Position numbers and translations under genes: made by a program. From Streptomyces sp. KMM 9044 (GTDB taxonomy: Bacteria; Actinomycetota; Actinomycetes; Streptomycetales; Streptomycetaceae): a DNA stretch of 64,000 bases. The notes under the pieces are model-generated. The model saw only the letters and a list, made by a program, of their open reading frames with translations. It made no database searches and was not told the DNA's origin. The stretch spans positions 2,728,001 to 2,792,000 of the forward strand of contig NZ_CP113910.1 of the NCBI RefSeq assembly GCF_024701375.2. Direction: 5' to 3'. This document shows, one piece after another, positions 35,677 to 44,180 of this stretch. The first letter of the stretch is position 1. Every line of letters begins with the position of its first letter.

Positions 35677-36159
35677 ATGTCCACGACTGAATCCACCGCT
35701 TCGGGCATCGGCCCCGTCGAGGGTGCGTCGCTCTACTCGGTCGACAACCCGGCGCCGGTCATCGAGCCCCCGCGCAAGCGGACCAGGAAGACCCCGAGGA
35801 CCACCCGGGGCAACTTCGAGATGGCCGCCTGGCTGTTCATGCGCCTGTCCGGTGTCGTCCTGGTCGTCCTGGTCATCGGGCACCTGCTGATCCAGCTCGT
35901 CCTGGACGGCGGCGTCTCCAAGATCGGCTTCGCCTTCGTGGCGGGCCGCTGGGCCTCGCCGTTCTGGCAGGTCTGGGACCTGCTGATGCTGTGGCTCGCC
36001 ATGCTGCACGGCACGAACGGCCTGCGCACGGTCATCAACGACTACGCGGAACGCGCGAACACCCGGCTGTGGCTCAAGGGCCTGCTCTACACGGCCACGG
36101 TGTTCACCATCCTGCTGGGCACGCTGGTGATCTTCACCTTCGACCCGAACATCCGCTAG
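35677..36159 (+). CDS. sdhD: Succinate dehydrogenase hydrophobic membrane anchor
   Basis: A 160-residue protein with an N-terminal hydrophilic region of about 50 residues (Pro/Arg/Thr-rich) and three membrane helices. [17 protein letters not shown] and [17 protein letters not shown] carry the conserved His residues for heme and quinone. It pairs with SdhC in complex II. It starts five bases after the sdhC stop, and sdhA starts 19 bases after its own stop. Confidence 0.93.
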   Translation: MSTTESTASGIGPVEGASLYSVDNPAPVIEPPRKRTRKTPRTTRGNFEMAAWLFMRLSGVVLVVLVIGHLLIQLVLDGGVSKIGFAFVAGRWASPFWQVWDLLMLWLAMLHGTNGLRTVINDYAERANTRLWLKGLLYTATVFTILLGTLVIFTFDPNIR

Positions 36160-36178
36160 GCACGGGGCTGCGAGAATC

Positions 36179-37933
36179 ATGAAGATCCACAAGTACGACA
36201 CCGTCATCGTCGGCGCCGGTGGCGCGGGCATGCGCGCGGCCATCGAGTCGACGAAGCGCAGCCGCACCGCCGTCCTGACCAAGCTCTACCCCACCCGCTC
36301 CCACACGGGCGCCGCGCAGGGCGGCATGGCCGCCGCGCTGGCCAACGTGGAGGAGGACAACTGGGAGTGGCACACCTTCGACACGGTCAAGGGTGGTGAC
36401 TACCTGGTCGACCAGGACGCCGCCGAGATCCTGGCGAGGGAGGCCATCGACTCCGTCCTCGACCTGGAGAAGATGGGCCTGCCGTTCAACCGCACCCCGG
36501 ACGGCACCATCGACCAGCGCCGCTTCGGCGGTCACAGCCGCAACCACGGCGAGGCCCCGGTCCGTCGCTCCTGCTACGCGGCCGACCGTACCGGTCACAT
36601 GATCCTCCAGACGCTGTACCAGAACTGCGTGAAGGAGGGCGTGGAGTTCTTCAACGAGTTCTACGTCCTGGACCAGCTGATCACCGAGGTCGACGGCGTC
36701 AGGAAGTCGGCCGGTGTGGTGGCGTACGAGCTGGCCACCGGTGAGATCCACGTCTTCCAGGCGAAGTCCGTGATCTACGCCTCCGGCGGCAACGGCAAGT
36801 TCTTCAAGGTGACGTCCAACGCGCACACCCTGACCGGTGACGGCCAGGCGGCCGTGTACCGGCGCGGGCTGCCGCTGGAGGACATGGAGTTCTTCCAGTT
36901 CCACCCGACCGGCATCTGGCGCATGGGCATCCTGCTGACGGAGGGCGCCCGCGGTGAGGGCGGCATCCTGCGCAACAAGGACGGTGAGCGCTTCATGGAG
37001 AAGTACGCGCCGGTCATGAAGGACCTCGCCTCCCGCGACGTGGTGTCCCGGTCCATCTACACGGAGATCCGCGAGGGCCGTGGCTGCGGTCCCGAGGGCG
37101 ACCACGTCTACCTGGACCTCACCCACCTCCCGCCGGAGCAGCTGGACGCCAAGCTGCCCGACATCACGGAGTTCGCGCGGACCTACCTGGGCATCGAGCC
37201 GTACACGGACCCGATCCCGATCCAGCCCACCGCGCACTACGCCATGGGCGGCATCCCGACGAACGTCCGGGGCGAGGTGCTGGCGGACAACACCACCGTC
37301 GTCCCCGGCCTGTACGCGGCCGGCGAGGTCGCCTGCGTGTCGGTGCACGGCGCCAACCGGCTGGGCACCAACTCGCTGCTGGACATCAACGTGTTCGGCA
37401 AGCGGGCCGGCATCGCGGCCGCCGACTACGCGCAGACCGCCGACTTCGTCGAGCTGCCCGAGGCCCCGGAGTCCTTCGTCGTCGCGCAGATCGAGCGGCT
37501 GCGGTCCTCCACCGGCACCGAGCGGGTCTCCGAGATCCGCCGTGAGCTGCAGGAGACCATGGACGCCAACGTCATGGTGTTCCGCACGGAGCAGACGATC
37601 AAGACGGCCGTCGAGAAGATCGCCGAGCTGCGCGAGCGCTACCTGCGCGTCTCCGTCCAGGACAAGGGCAAGCGGTTCAACACGGACCTGCTGGAGGCGA
37701 TCGAGCTGGGCAACCTGCTCGACCTGGCCGAGGTCATGGCCGTCTCCGCGCTCGCCCGCAAGGAGTCCCGCGGCGGCCACTACCGCGAGGACTACCCGAA
37801 CCGGGACGACGTCAACTTCATGCGCCACACCATGGCGTACCGCGAGGTGGGCGACGCCGGCTCCGAGTCGGTCCGGCTCGACTACAAGCCGGTCGTCCAG
37901 ACCCGCTACCAGCCGATGGAGCGTAAGTACTGA
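36179..37933 (+). CDS. sdhA: Succinate dehydrogenase flavoprotein subunit
   Basis: A 584-residue catalytic subunit. The FAD dinucleotide motif [12 protein letters not shown] lies near residue 12, the FAD-linking His region in [15 protein letters not shown], and the substrate-site segments in [17 protein letters not shown] and [12 protein letters not shown]. It oxidises succinate to fumarate on the cytosolic face. Its last base overlaps the sdhB start (TGATG). Length and motifs are normal for the family. Confidence 0.96.
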   Translation: MKIHKYDTVIVGAGGAGMRAAIESTKRSRTAVLTKLYPTRSHTGAAQGGMAAALANVEEDNWEWHTFDTVKGGDYLVDQDAAEILAREAIDSVLDLEKMGLPFNRTPDGTIDQRRFGGHSRNHGEAPVRRSCYAADRTGHMILQTLYQNCVKEGVEFFNEFYVLDQLITEVDGVRKSAGVVAYELATGEIHVFQAKSVIYASGGNGKFFKVTSNAHTLTGDGQAAVYRRGLPLEDMEFFQFHPTGIWRMGILLTEGARGEGGILRNKDGERFMEKYAPVMKDLASRDVVSRSIYTEIREGRGCGPEGDHVYLDLTHLPPEQLDAKLPDITEFARTYLGIEPYTDPIPIQPTAHYAMGGIPTNVRGEVLADNTTVVPGLYAAGEVACVSVHGANRLGTNSLLDINVFGKRAGIAAADYAQTADFVELPEAPESFVVAQIERLRSSTGTERVSEIRRELQETMDANVMVFRTEQTIKTAVEKIAELRERYLRVSVQDKGKRFNTDLLEAIELGNLLDLAEVMAVSALARKESRGGHYREDYPNRDDVNFMRHTMAYREVGDAGSESVRLDYKPVVQTRYQPMERKY

Positions 37934-38712
37934 TGGCTACCCCTGTTGTGGACAAGGCGGAAGCGGCCGGATCCCCCGAGCCCGGCTTCGGCGACTCCCC
38001 GTACATCACCGCCACCTTCCGGATCCGCCGGTTCAACCCGGAGGTCTCCGCCGAGGCGACCTGGGAAGACTTCCAGCTGGAGATCGACCCCAAGGAGCGT
38101 GTCCTCGACGCGCTGCACAAGATCAAGTGGGATCAGGACGGCACGCTGACCTTCCGCCGTTCCTGCGCCCACGGCATCTGCGGCTCCGACGCCATGCGGA
38201 TCAACGGCAAGAACCGCCTGGCGTGCAAGACGCTGATCAAGGATCTCAACCCGGAGAAGCCGATCACGGTCGAGGCGATCAAGGGCCTCACGGTCCTCAA
38301 GGACCTGATCGTGGACATGGAGCCGTTCTTCCAGGCGTACCGGGACGTGATGCCCTTCCTGATCACGAAGGAGACCAACGAGCCGACGCGTGAGCGGCTG
38401 CAGTCCGCCGAGGACCGCGAGCGTTTCGACGACACGACGAAGTGCATCCTGTGCGCCGCCTGCACGTCCTCGTGCCCGGTCTTCTGGAACGACGGCCAGT
38501 ACTTCGGTCCGGCCGCCATCGTCAACGCGCACCGGTTCATCTTCGACTCGCGCGACGAGGCCGGCGAGCAGCGTTTGGAGATCCTCAACGACCGTGACGG
38601 CGTCTGGCGTTGCCGTACGACCTTCAACTGCACGGACGCGTGTCCGCGCGGTATCGAGGTCACCAAGGCGATCGCGGAGGTGAAGCGGGCGCTCATCACG
38701 CGCCGCTTCTGA
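37933..38712 (+). CDS. sdhB: Succinate dehydrogenase iron-sulfur subunit
   Basis: A 259-residue electron-transfer subunit with three clusters visible: the [2Fe-2S] loop CAHGICGSDAMRINGKNRLAC (21 residues, key Cys at its ends and middle), the [4Fe-4S] motif CILCAACTSSCPVFW, and the [3Fe-4S] motif CRTTFNCTDACPRGI. It passes electrons from FAD to quinone. The operon ends at a 25-base-pair terminator. Confidence 0.95.
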   Translation: MATPVVDKAEAAGSPEPGFGDSPYITATFRIRRFNPEVSAEATWEDFQLEIDPKERVLDALHKIKWDQDGTLTFRRSCAHGICGSDAMRINGKNRLACKTLIKDLNPEKPITVEAIKGLTVLKDLIVDMEPFFQAYRDVMPFLITKETNEPTRERLQSAEDRERFDDTTKCILCAACTSSCPVFWNDGQYFGPAAIVNAHRFIFDSRDEAGEQRLEILNDRDGVWRCRTTFNCTDACPRGIEVTKAIAEVKRALITRRF

Positions 38713-38720
38713 CGCTTTCC

Positions 38721-38773
38721 CCGCACACGGCCAAGGTCCCGGTCCGGTGGACCGGGACCTTGGCCGTGTGCGG
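38721..38773. terminator. Bidirectional terminator of the sdh operon
   Basis: A perfect 25-base-pair stem (38721-38745 with 38749-38773) closed by a three-base GGT loop starts nine bases after the sdhB stop codon. It also serves the convergent TM2-domain gene ending at 38797. Confidence 0.92.
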
Positions 38774-38796
38774 GCGCCGGAGCGGCCGGCGCCGCG

Positions 38797-39063
38797 TCAG
38801 CCGCGCAGGACGCGGCCCTCCTTGTCGGTGCGGTCGTTGCTCACGAGGAACATGACGCCGTCGATCAGCGCCCAGAAGCCGAGGCCACCACAGGTGAGCA
38901 GTTGGGCGACACCGATGCCGACGGAACCGACGTAGAAGCGTCCGATGCCCAGGGTCCCCAGGAAGATCTGGAGGAGACCGGCGACGATCTTCGACTTGTC
39001 GGAGTAGGGGCGGCCCTGCGGGTCGTGGCCGTAGGGGGCCTGAGGGCCGGCGGGGACGGTCAT
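38797..39063 (-). CDS. TM2 domain-containing membrane protein
   Basis: An 88-residue protein with a short hydrophilic N-terminus and a TM2 domain: two membrane helices (IVAGLLQIFLGTLGIGRFYVG and VAQLLTCGGLGFWALIDGVMF, each just over or near one helix) separated by a tight turn. Family function is unknown. It is almost a copy of the C-terminal half of the protein at 39704-40153, so the two are paralogues within 1.4 kb. Confidence 0.85.
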   Translation of the reverse strand: MTVPAGPQAPYGHDPQGRPYSDKSKIVAGLLQIFLGTLGIGRFYVGSVGIGVAQLLTCGGLGFWALIDGVMFLVSNDRTDKEGRVLRG

Positions 39064-39294
39064 GACGCTGCTCCTGGGGAGAAAAGTGTGACGCGCCGGG
39101 CAGGCTGCCCGGACGGCTCAGGAGGGGCCAGTGGAAACACGCGTACGGATCCCGCGCGCCTACGGCGCCAAAACCCACGGTTCGCGAACCGTCCCCCTGC
39201 GCCAGAGGAGCGTAAGGGGCCCGGTGTTCGAACGGGAAAGCGAGAAGTCGAATGTTCCCGTTCCGTGATCAACTCGGCCCGATTATCATATATT

Positions 39295-39711
39295 TCAGAT
39301 GCTGTTGCGGGCGATCGTCCAGGCCACGGCCGCCGTCAGGATCAGCACCTGGACCCAGGGCTCGATCCGGGGCGCCCAGGCGCGGCCGCGCAGCCCCTCC
39401 AGCGTCCAGCGTGCCCACAGCGCCAGAGCGAACGGCGCGGCGAGCAGCAGGGCCCTGTTGTCCAGCCAGGCGGCGGCGAACTGGCCGTGCATCAGGTCGT
39501 ACACCATGCGCGTGCCGCCACAGGCCGGGCACAGCAGTCCGGTGACGGCCCGCAGCGGACACCGGGGCAGGAGGTGACCCGGCTCGTGCGGGTCGGTGCC
39601 CCACAGGCAGGCGGCGCCCGCGGCGCCCGCGACCAGCACCGCGACGGGGGCCACCGCGGGATGCCACCGCGGGTGCCCCCGGGACGGGGCCTGAGGTACC
39701 GCGTCAGCCAC
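39295..39711 (-). CDS. DUF2752 membrane protein
   Basis: A 138-residue membrane protein with the DUF2752 signature RCPLRAVTGLLCPACGGTRM and four hydrophobic segments. Function is unknown; DUF2752 genes frequently sit beside TM2 genes in actinobacteria, as here. The GTG at 39711 overlaps the stop of the upstream TM2 gene by eight bases, implying translational coupling. The 230 bases after its stop contain no other gene. Confidence 0.85.
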   Translation of the reverse strand: MADAVPQAPSRGHPRWHPAVAPVAVLVAGAAGAACLWGTDPHEPGHLLPRCPLRAVTGLLCPACGGTRMVYDLMHGQFAAAWLDNRALLLAAPFALALWARWTLEGLRGRAWAPRIEPWVQVLILTAAVAWTIARNSI

Positions 39712-40153
39712 GCAGGATCCGCCCCTGGGCGTCCGTGCGGTCGTTGCTGACCAGGTACATGATCCCGTCGATCAGCGCCCAGAAGCCGAGCCCGCCGCAG
39801 GTGAGCAGCTGGGCGACGCCGATGCCGACCGAACCGGTGTAGAAGCGGCCGATGCCGAACGAGCCGAGGAAGAGCTGGAGAATACCGGCGACGATCTTCG
39901 ACTTGTCGGAAAGAGGGCGTCCGTAGGGGTCATACCCATAGGGCGCGCCGGGGTCGGGAGCACCGGGGACGAACCCGTGGGGCGGGGGCTGCTGGAACCC
40001 GGGCGGCGGGTAGCCTCCGGGAGACGGCTGGCCGCCGTGGGACTGCTGGGGTCCGGGCTGCGGGTAGCCGTAGGGGCCGGACGGACCGAACGGGCCGGAG
40101 TTCGGGGGGCCGAAACCGGGCGGCGTGGACGGCTGCTGCGGCTGCTCGCTCAC
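39704..40153 (-). CDS. TM2 domain-containing protein with Pro/Gly-rich N-terminus
   Basis: A 149-residue protein. Residues 1-75 are rich in Pro, Gly, Gln and Tyr with PGGYPPPGF-like repeats. Residues 80-149 form a TM2 domain (SDKSKIVAGILQLFLGSFGI, GLGFWALIDGIMYLVSNDRT) nearly identical to that of the protein at 38797-39063. CAGGAGAGA precedes the GTG at 40153. It is the first gene of a two-gene operon with the DUF2752 gene. Confidence 0.87.
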   Translation of the reverse strand: MSEQPQQPSTPPGFGPPNSGPFGPSGPYGYPQPGPQQSHGGQPSPGGYPPPGFQQPPPHGFVPGAPDPGAPYGYDPYGRPLSDKSKIVAGILQLFLGSFGIGRFYTGSVGIGVAQLLTCGGLGFWALIDGIMYLVSNDRTDAQGRILRG

Positions 40154-40356
40154 AGTGGGTCTCTCCTGAAAGATACGGATAACTGTCGGTCATCTTGCAG
40201 GACTCGGGCGGTAATGAGAAGTCGGATCCCGCCCAGGGCCTGTGGCACATGATCCGCCGGGGAGAGGCCCCGAGGCCGTCCGTCCGGACGAGTGAGCCTT
40301 TGCCGCCCGGTCACCGCCTCGGCCCGCTCTGTGCCGTTACCACCTGATCTGACACC

Positions 40357-40767
40357 ATGTCAGACGATGAGCCCTACGAACTGCTCGGGTTCGACCATGT
40401 GCTGCTGCCCGTCGGAGACCTCGACGAGGCCGTCGGATTCTACGGACGGGCCGGGTTCCCGGTCGGCTTCCGGCTGGACGAGGCCGGGATCGTGCTGCTG
40501 AAGGTGGGCGGCGAGACGCCCGGGGTGCTGCTGCGGCACGAGGCGGGCCTGGGCTGTCGGCCGGCGGCGTGGCCCTCCGCGCGGGTGTGGCTGGAGGTAC
40601 CGGACGCCCGTGCCGCCGCCGGGGCTCTGGAGGGCGCCGGGATCGGTCTGCTCGACGGGCCGTTCCCGGGCGCCACCGGCTGGACCGTCGAGTTCGCCGA
40701 CCCCTGGGGGAACGTGGTCGGCCTGACCGACTACACCAAGCGTCCGCGACTGGGCCGCCGGCCATAG
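40357..40767 (+). CDS. VOC-family (glyoxalase/bleomycin-resistance-like) protein
   Basis: A 136-residue protein with two beta-alpha-beta-beta-beta modules: FDHVLLPVGDLDEAVGFYGRAGF opens the first and WTVEFADPWGNVVGLTDY closes the second. The fold binds a metal or small ligand; candidate ligands are His14 (FDHV) and Glu in VEFADPWGN. Substrate unknown. It is a single-gene unit upstream of a TetR gene. Confidence 0.85.
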   Translation: MSDDEPYELLGFDHVLLPVGDLDEAVGFYGRAGFPVGFRLDEAGIVLLKVGGETPGVLLRHEAGLGCRPAAWPSARVWLEVPDARAAAGALEGAGIGLLDGPFPGATGWTVEFADPWGNVVGLTDYTKRPRLGRRP

Positions 40768-40996
40768 GCCCTGTCGTCGCGTTCCCGCCTGCCTCGCGAC
40801 GCCGTGCGCGCCCTCTCGCCGCACCGTGCACGGAACCGAGTGCCTCCGCACGGGGGCTCTGTGCCCCGCATGCCGAGAGCACGCACTGACGCCGCGGGGC
40901 CCGCCCTGCGGGCGGACGACGAGAAGGTGGCGACAGGGCCCGGCCGCGGTCCGCGCGGGCACGGGGCGTTTTGGCCTGGGGCTAGGCTCTCTGTCC

Positions 40997-41842
40997 GTGT
41001 CCGTGAAGAACGACGGTCCCGGTGGCGGTACCGCACTCAGCAAGTCCGAGCAGACCCGCGCCCTGATCCTGGAGACGGCCATGCGGCTGTTCCAGGAGCG
41101 CGGGTACGACAGGACGACCATGCGGGCCATCGCCACGGAGGCCGGTGTCTCCGTCGGCAACGCGTACTACTATTTCGAGGGCAAGGAGCACCTGATCCAG
41201 GGGTTCTACGACCGGATCGCCGCCGAGCACCAGCGGGCGGTGCGGGAGGCCCTGGAACGGGAGACCGATCTGGAGGCCCGGTTCGCGGGCGTGCTGAAGG
41301 CATGGCTGGACATCGCCACGCCGTACCACGAGTTCGCCGTGCAGTTCTTCAAGAACGCCGCCGACCCGGACAGCCCGCTCAGCCCCTTCTCGCCCGAGTC
41401 GGAACACGCGCGCGCGGAGGCGATCAGCGTCCATCGGGACGTGCTGGCCGGTTCGAAGGCCAAGGTGCCCGCCGAGCTGCGGGAGGTGCTGCCGGAACTG
41501 ATGTGGCTGGCGCAGATGGGGCTCGTCCTCTACTGGATCTTCGACCGCACCGAGGACCGCGAACGCAGTTACCGTCTCGCCGAGCGCGGCGCCCGCATCA
41601 CCGCGCGGGGCGTCGCCCTGGCCCGTTTCCGCGTCCTGCGCCCGCTGGTCCGCGAGGTCCACGACATGTTCACGGAGTTCCTGCCGGGGATGACCAGGAT
41701 GCTGCCGGACCCGGCGAAGGCGCGGGAGAGGCCCCCTGCCGGGAACGACGACGGGACGGGCCACGGGGAACCCGCCGGGAACGACGGGACGGCCCGCAGG
41801 GTGCCCGCCGGCCGCGACGGGCACCCCGGTCCGGTCAGTTGA
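40997..41842 (+). CDS. TetR-family transcriptional regulator
   Basis: A 281-residue regulator. The helix-turn-helix is near the N-terminus (TMRAIATEAGVSVGNAYYYF) and the rest is a helical ligand-binding domain with a Gly/Asp-rich tail. The GTG at 40997 (or 41003) lies about nine bases after a TAGGCT hexamer, so the message may be leaderless. It converges on, and overlaps by eight bases, the MMPL transporter pseudogene, which it may have controlled. Upstream in-frame sequence to 40826 is not conserved-looking. Confidence 0.85.
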   Translation: MSVKNDGPGGGTALSKSEQTRALILETAMRLFQERGYDRTTMRAIATEAGVSVGNAYYYFEGKEHLIQGFYDRIAAEHQRAVREALERETDLEARFAGVLKAWLDIATPYHEFAVQFFKNAADPDSPLSPFSPESEHARAEAISVHRDVLAGSKAKVPAELREVLPELMWLAQMGLVLYWIFDRTEDRERSYRLAERGARITARGVALARFRVLRPLVREVHDMFTEFLPGMTRMLPDPAKARERPPAGNDDGTGHGEPAGNDGTARRVPAGRDGHPGPVS

Positions 41843-43959
41843 CGGCGTCCACCTCACCGGGGGCGAGTTCCACGTCGTGCACCAGCGGGCCGCCGGGCAC
41901 CGTCACCTGCTCCGCGCGGGAGCCGTACGGGGCCGCCGTCACCGCCAGCAGGTAGGTACCCGGGGACGGGACGGAGACGAGGTACGAGCCGTCGGCGAGG
42001 GAGACGGCCCGGTCCAGCCGGCGCCCGCCCGAGGTCAGCAGGGTGACGACCGCGCCGTCCACGGGGTCGCCCTCGACGGTGCGGACGAAGCCGTGCACGA
42101 CCGAGGCGGCCGGAGCCGTCGGGCCGGGCCCCTCACCGGGGGTCCGGGCGGCCGGGAGCGTGCCCGTGGCGTCCTCCTTCGGCTCGACCGCCAGATGCGG
42201 CAGCCGCTTCTCCAGCCCCGCCGGCAGCCACCAGTTGGCCTTGCCGATCAGGTGCATCACGGCCGGTACCAGCGCCGTACGCAGGATGAACGCATCCAGG
42301 GCGACGGCCGCGGCGAGTCCCACGCCCGCCATGCCGGCCGCGTAGTCGCCGCTGAGCACGAAGGCGAGGAAGACGCACACCATGATCAGGGCCGCGGAGT
42401 TGATGACGCGGCTGGTCTCCGCGAGACCGACGCGCACCGCGCGGGCGTTGTCCCGGGTGTGCACCCATTCCTCGTGCATCCGGCTCACCAGGAACACCTG
42501 GTAGTCCATGGAGAGGCCGAAGAGCAGCGACAGCATGACGATCGGCAGGAAGGCCGCGATGGGCCCCTCCCTGCCGAAACCGAGCAGGTCCAGGCCCCAG
42601 CCCCACTGGAAGACCGCCACCAGGACGCCGAAGGAGGCCGCCGCCGCGAGCAGGTTCATCACGGCGGCCGTCAGCGGCACCACCAGGGAGCGGAACGCGA
42701 GCAGCAGGAGCAGGAAGCCCAGGCCGATGATCGTGCCGACGAAGAGCGGCAGGCGGTCGCCCGTCACGGACGCGAAGTCCTTGGACACCGCCGTCACACC
42801 GCCGACGTGGGCCTCGGCGCCCGCTGCGGGGAGCACGTCCTCGCGCAGGACGTCGATGAGCCGGTCCGTCCTCTCGTCCTGCGGTGAGGTCTCGGGGACG
42901 ACCTGGATGACGGTGACGCCGTTCGCGGACGGCATCGGGGCGACCTGGGCGACGCCCTCGGTCCCCTCGACCGCCCTCACCAGGCGGTCGGACGCCTCAC
43001 CGTCCACGACCACCTGGAGCGGTCCGTTGACGCCGGGGCCGAAGCCCTCGGCGAGCAGGTCGTAGGCCTTCCTGGTGGTCGTGGACGGCCTCGTCGTTGC
43101 CCTGGTCCACGGTGCCCAGGCGCAGCGACAGCAGCGGGACGGCGAGCGCGGCCATCAGGACCACGGCGAGGACGGCGGTGGACCGCGGGCGGCGTTCGAC
43201 GCCGGCGGCCCAGCGGGCCGCGAGGCCGGTGGGCCGGTCCGTCTCCGGGCCCCGCGCGGCGAGTGTGCGGCGCTGGCGGCGGCTGAGCACCCGGTGGCCG
43301 AGCAGTCCGAGGAGCGCCGGCAGCAGGGTGACGGCCGCGAGCACGCTCAGCACCACGGTCAACGACGTGCCGATGACGACGCCGTCCAGGAAGCGCAGGT
43401 TCGTCACCAGCATGCCGGCCAGCGCGATGCACACCGTGCCGCCCGCGAACAGCACTGCCCGCCCGGAGGTGTTGAGCGCGGTGACGGCCGCCTCCTCCGG
43501 GTCGTCGCCGCGCAGGATGCCGCGCCGGTGCCGGGTGACGATGAACAGGGCGTAGTCGATGCCCACGCCGAGACCGATCAACGTCGACAGCAGCGAGGCG
43601 AGTTCGGGCACGTTCGTGACATGGCTGATCAACTGGGTGCCGAACATGCCGGTGCCGACGCCGAACACGGCGATCACGATCGGCAGCAGCATCGCGAGCA
43701 CCGAGCCGAACGCCACGAACAGCACCACGGCCGCCGCGAGGACGCCGACCAGCTCGGCCGTGCCGGCGGGCGGCTCCTGGACCCGCGTGATGGCCTGGCC
43801 CCCCAGTTCCACCTGAAGTCCGTCACCCGCGGCGTCCTTCGCCGTGTCGACGACGTCCTCGACGAGTTCCTTCGGCACGGCGTCCGCCTGTTCGGCGAAG
43901 GTGACCTGCGCGTACGCGGTCCGCCCGTCCCGGCTGATCTGCGCCGCGCCCTGCGGCCC
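41835..43959 (-). pseudogene. MMPL/RND-family transporter, N-terminally truncated and frameshifted
   Basis: The remaining sequence encodes most of an MMPL permease: the end of the first periplasmic domain (ISRDGRTAYAQVTF), membrane helices with GIDYALFIVTRHR, then a second half with GLSMDYQVFLVSRMHEEW, and a C-terminal carboxypeptidase-regulatory-like domain. Two lesions are visible. The first about 100-150 codons (first membrane helix and most of the first loop) are missing exactly where a transposon-like TGT end begins at 43960. A one-base insertion near 43084-43092 shifts the frame: the reading GNDEA continues as TTTRKAYDLLAEGFGPG only in the next frame. The gene is therefore non-functional unless the shift is a sequencing error. 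Confidence 0.85.
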
Positions 43960-44180
43960 TGTAGGTTCGCATTTCGCGTGTCCCTTTCTCAATGACCGTG
44001 GCCTTTGTCCGGCCTAAAGGACAGGGCCGTGAGATGAACTCTCGTCTGATCGTTCACTCGTCGTAGTGCTGATCCCGGTCTCGATCTATGCAGCAGCGCT
44101 CTCCAACCTGATCGTGGAGAAGTCGCAGCTGATCGAGATCGGGGTTTCCGCTCCCCGCTCGCGCCGCTCAGGGGTGGGGT
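43960..44180 (+). mobile_element. Probable terminal region (tnsA-side end) of a Tn7-like element
   Basis: The MMPL coding sequence stops at 43959 and a 5'-TGTAGGTTCGCATTTCGCG sequence begins, the 5'-TGT being the hallmark of Tn7-like ends. The 220 bases up to the transposase gene hold no gene. Four CTGATC hexamers occur at 44046, 44069, 44108 and 44129 (spacings 23, 39 and 21), about the periodicity of TnsB-binding sites. A hairpin-like TTTGTCC/GGACAAA-related inverted sequence lies near 44005-44025. The expected five-base target copy would be GGCCC. Confidence 0.6.
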
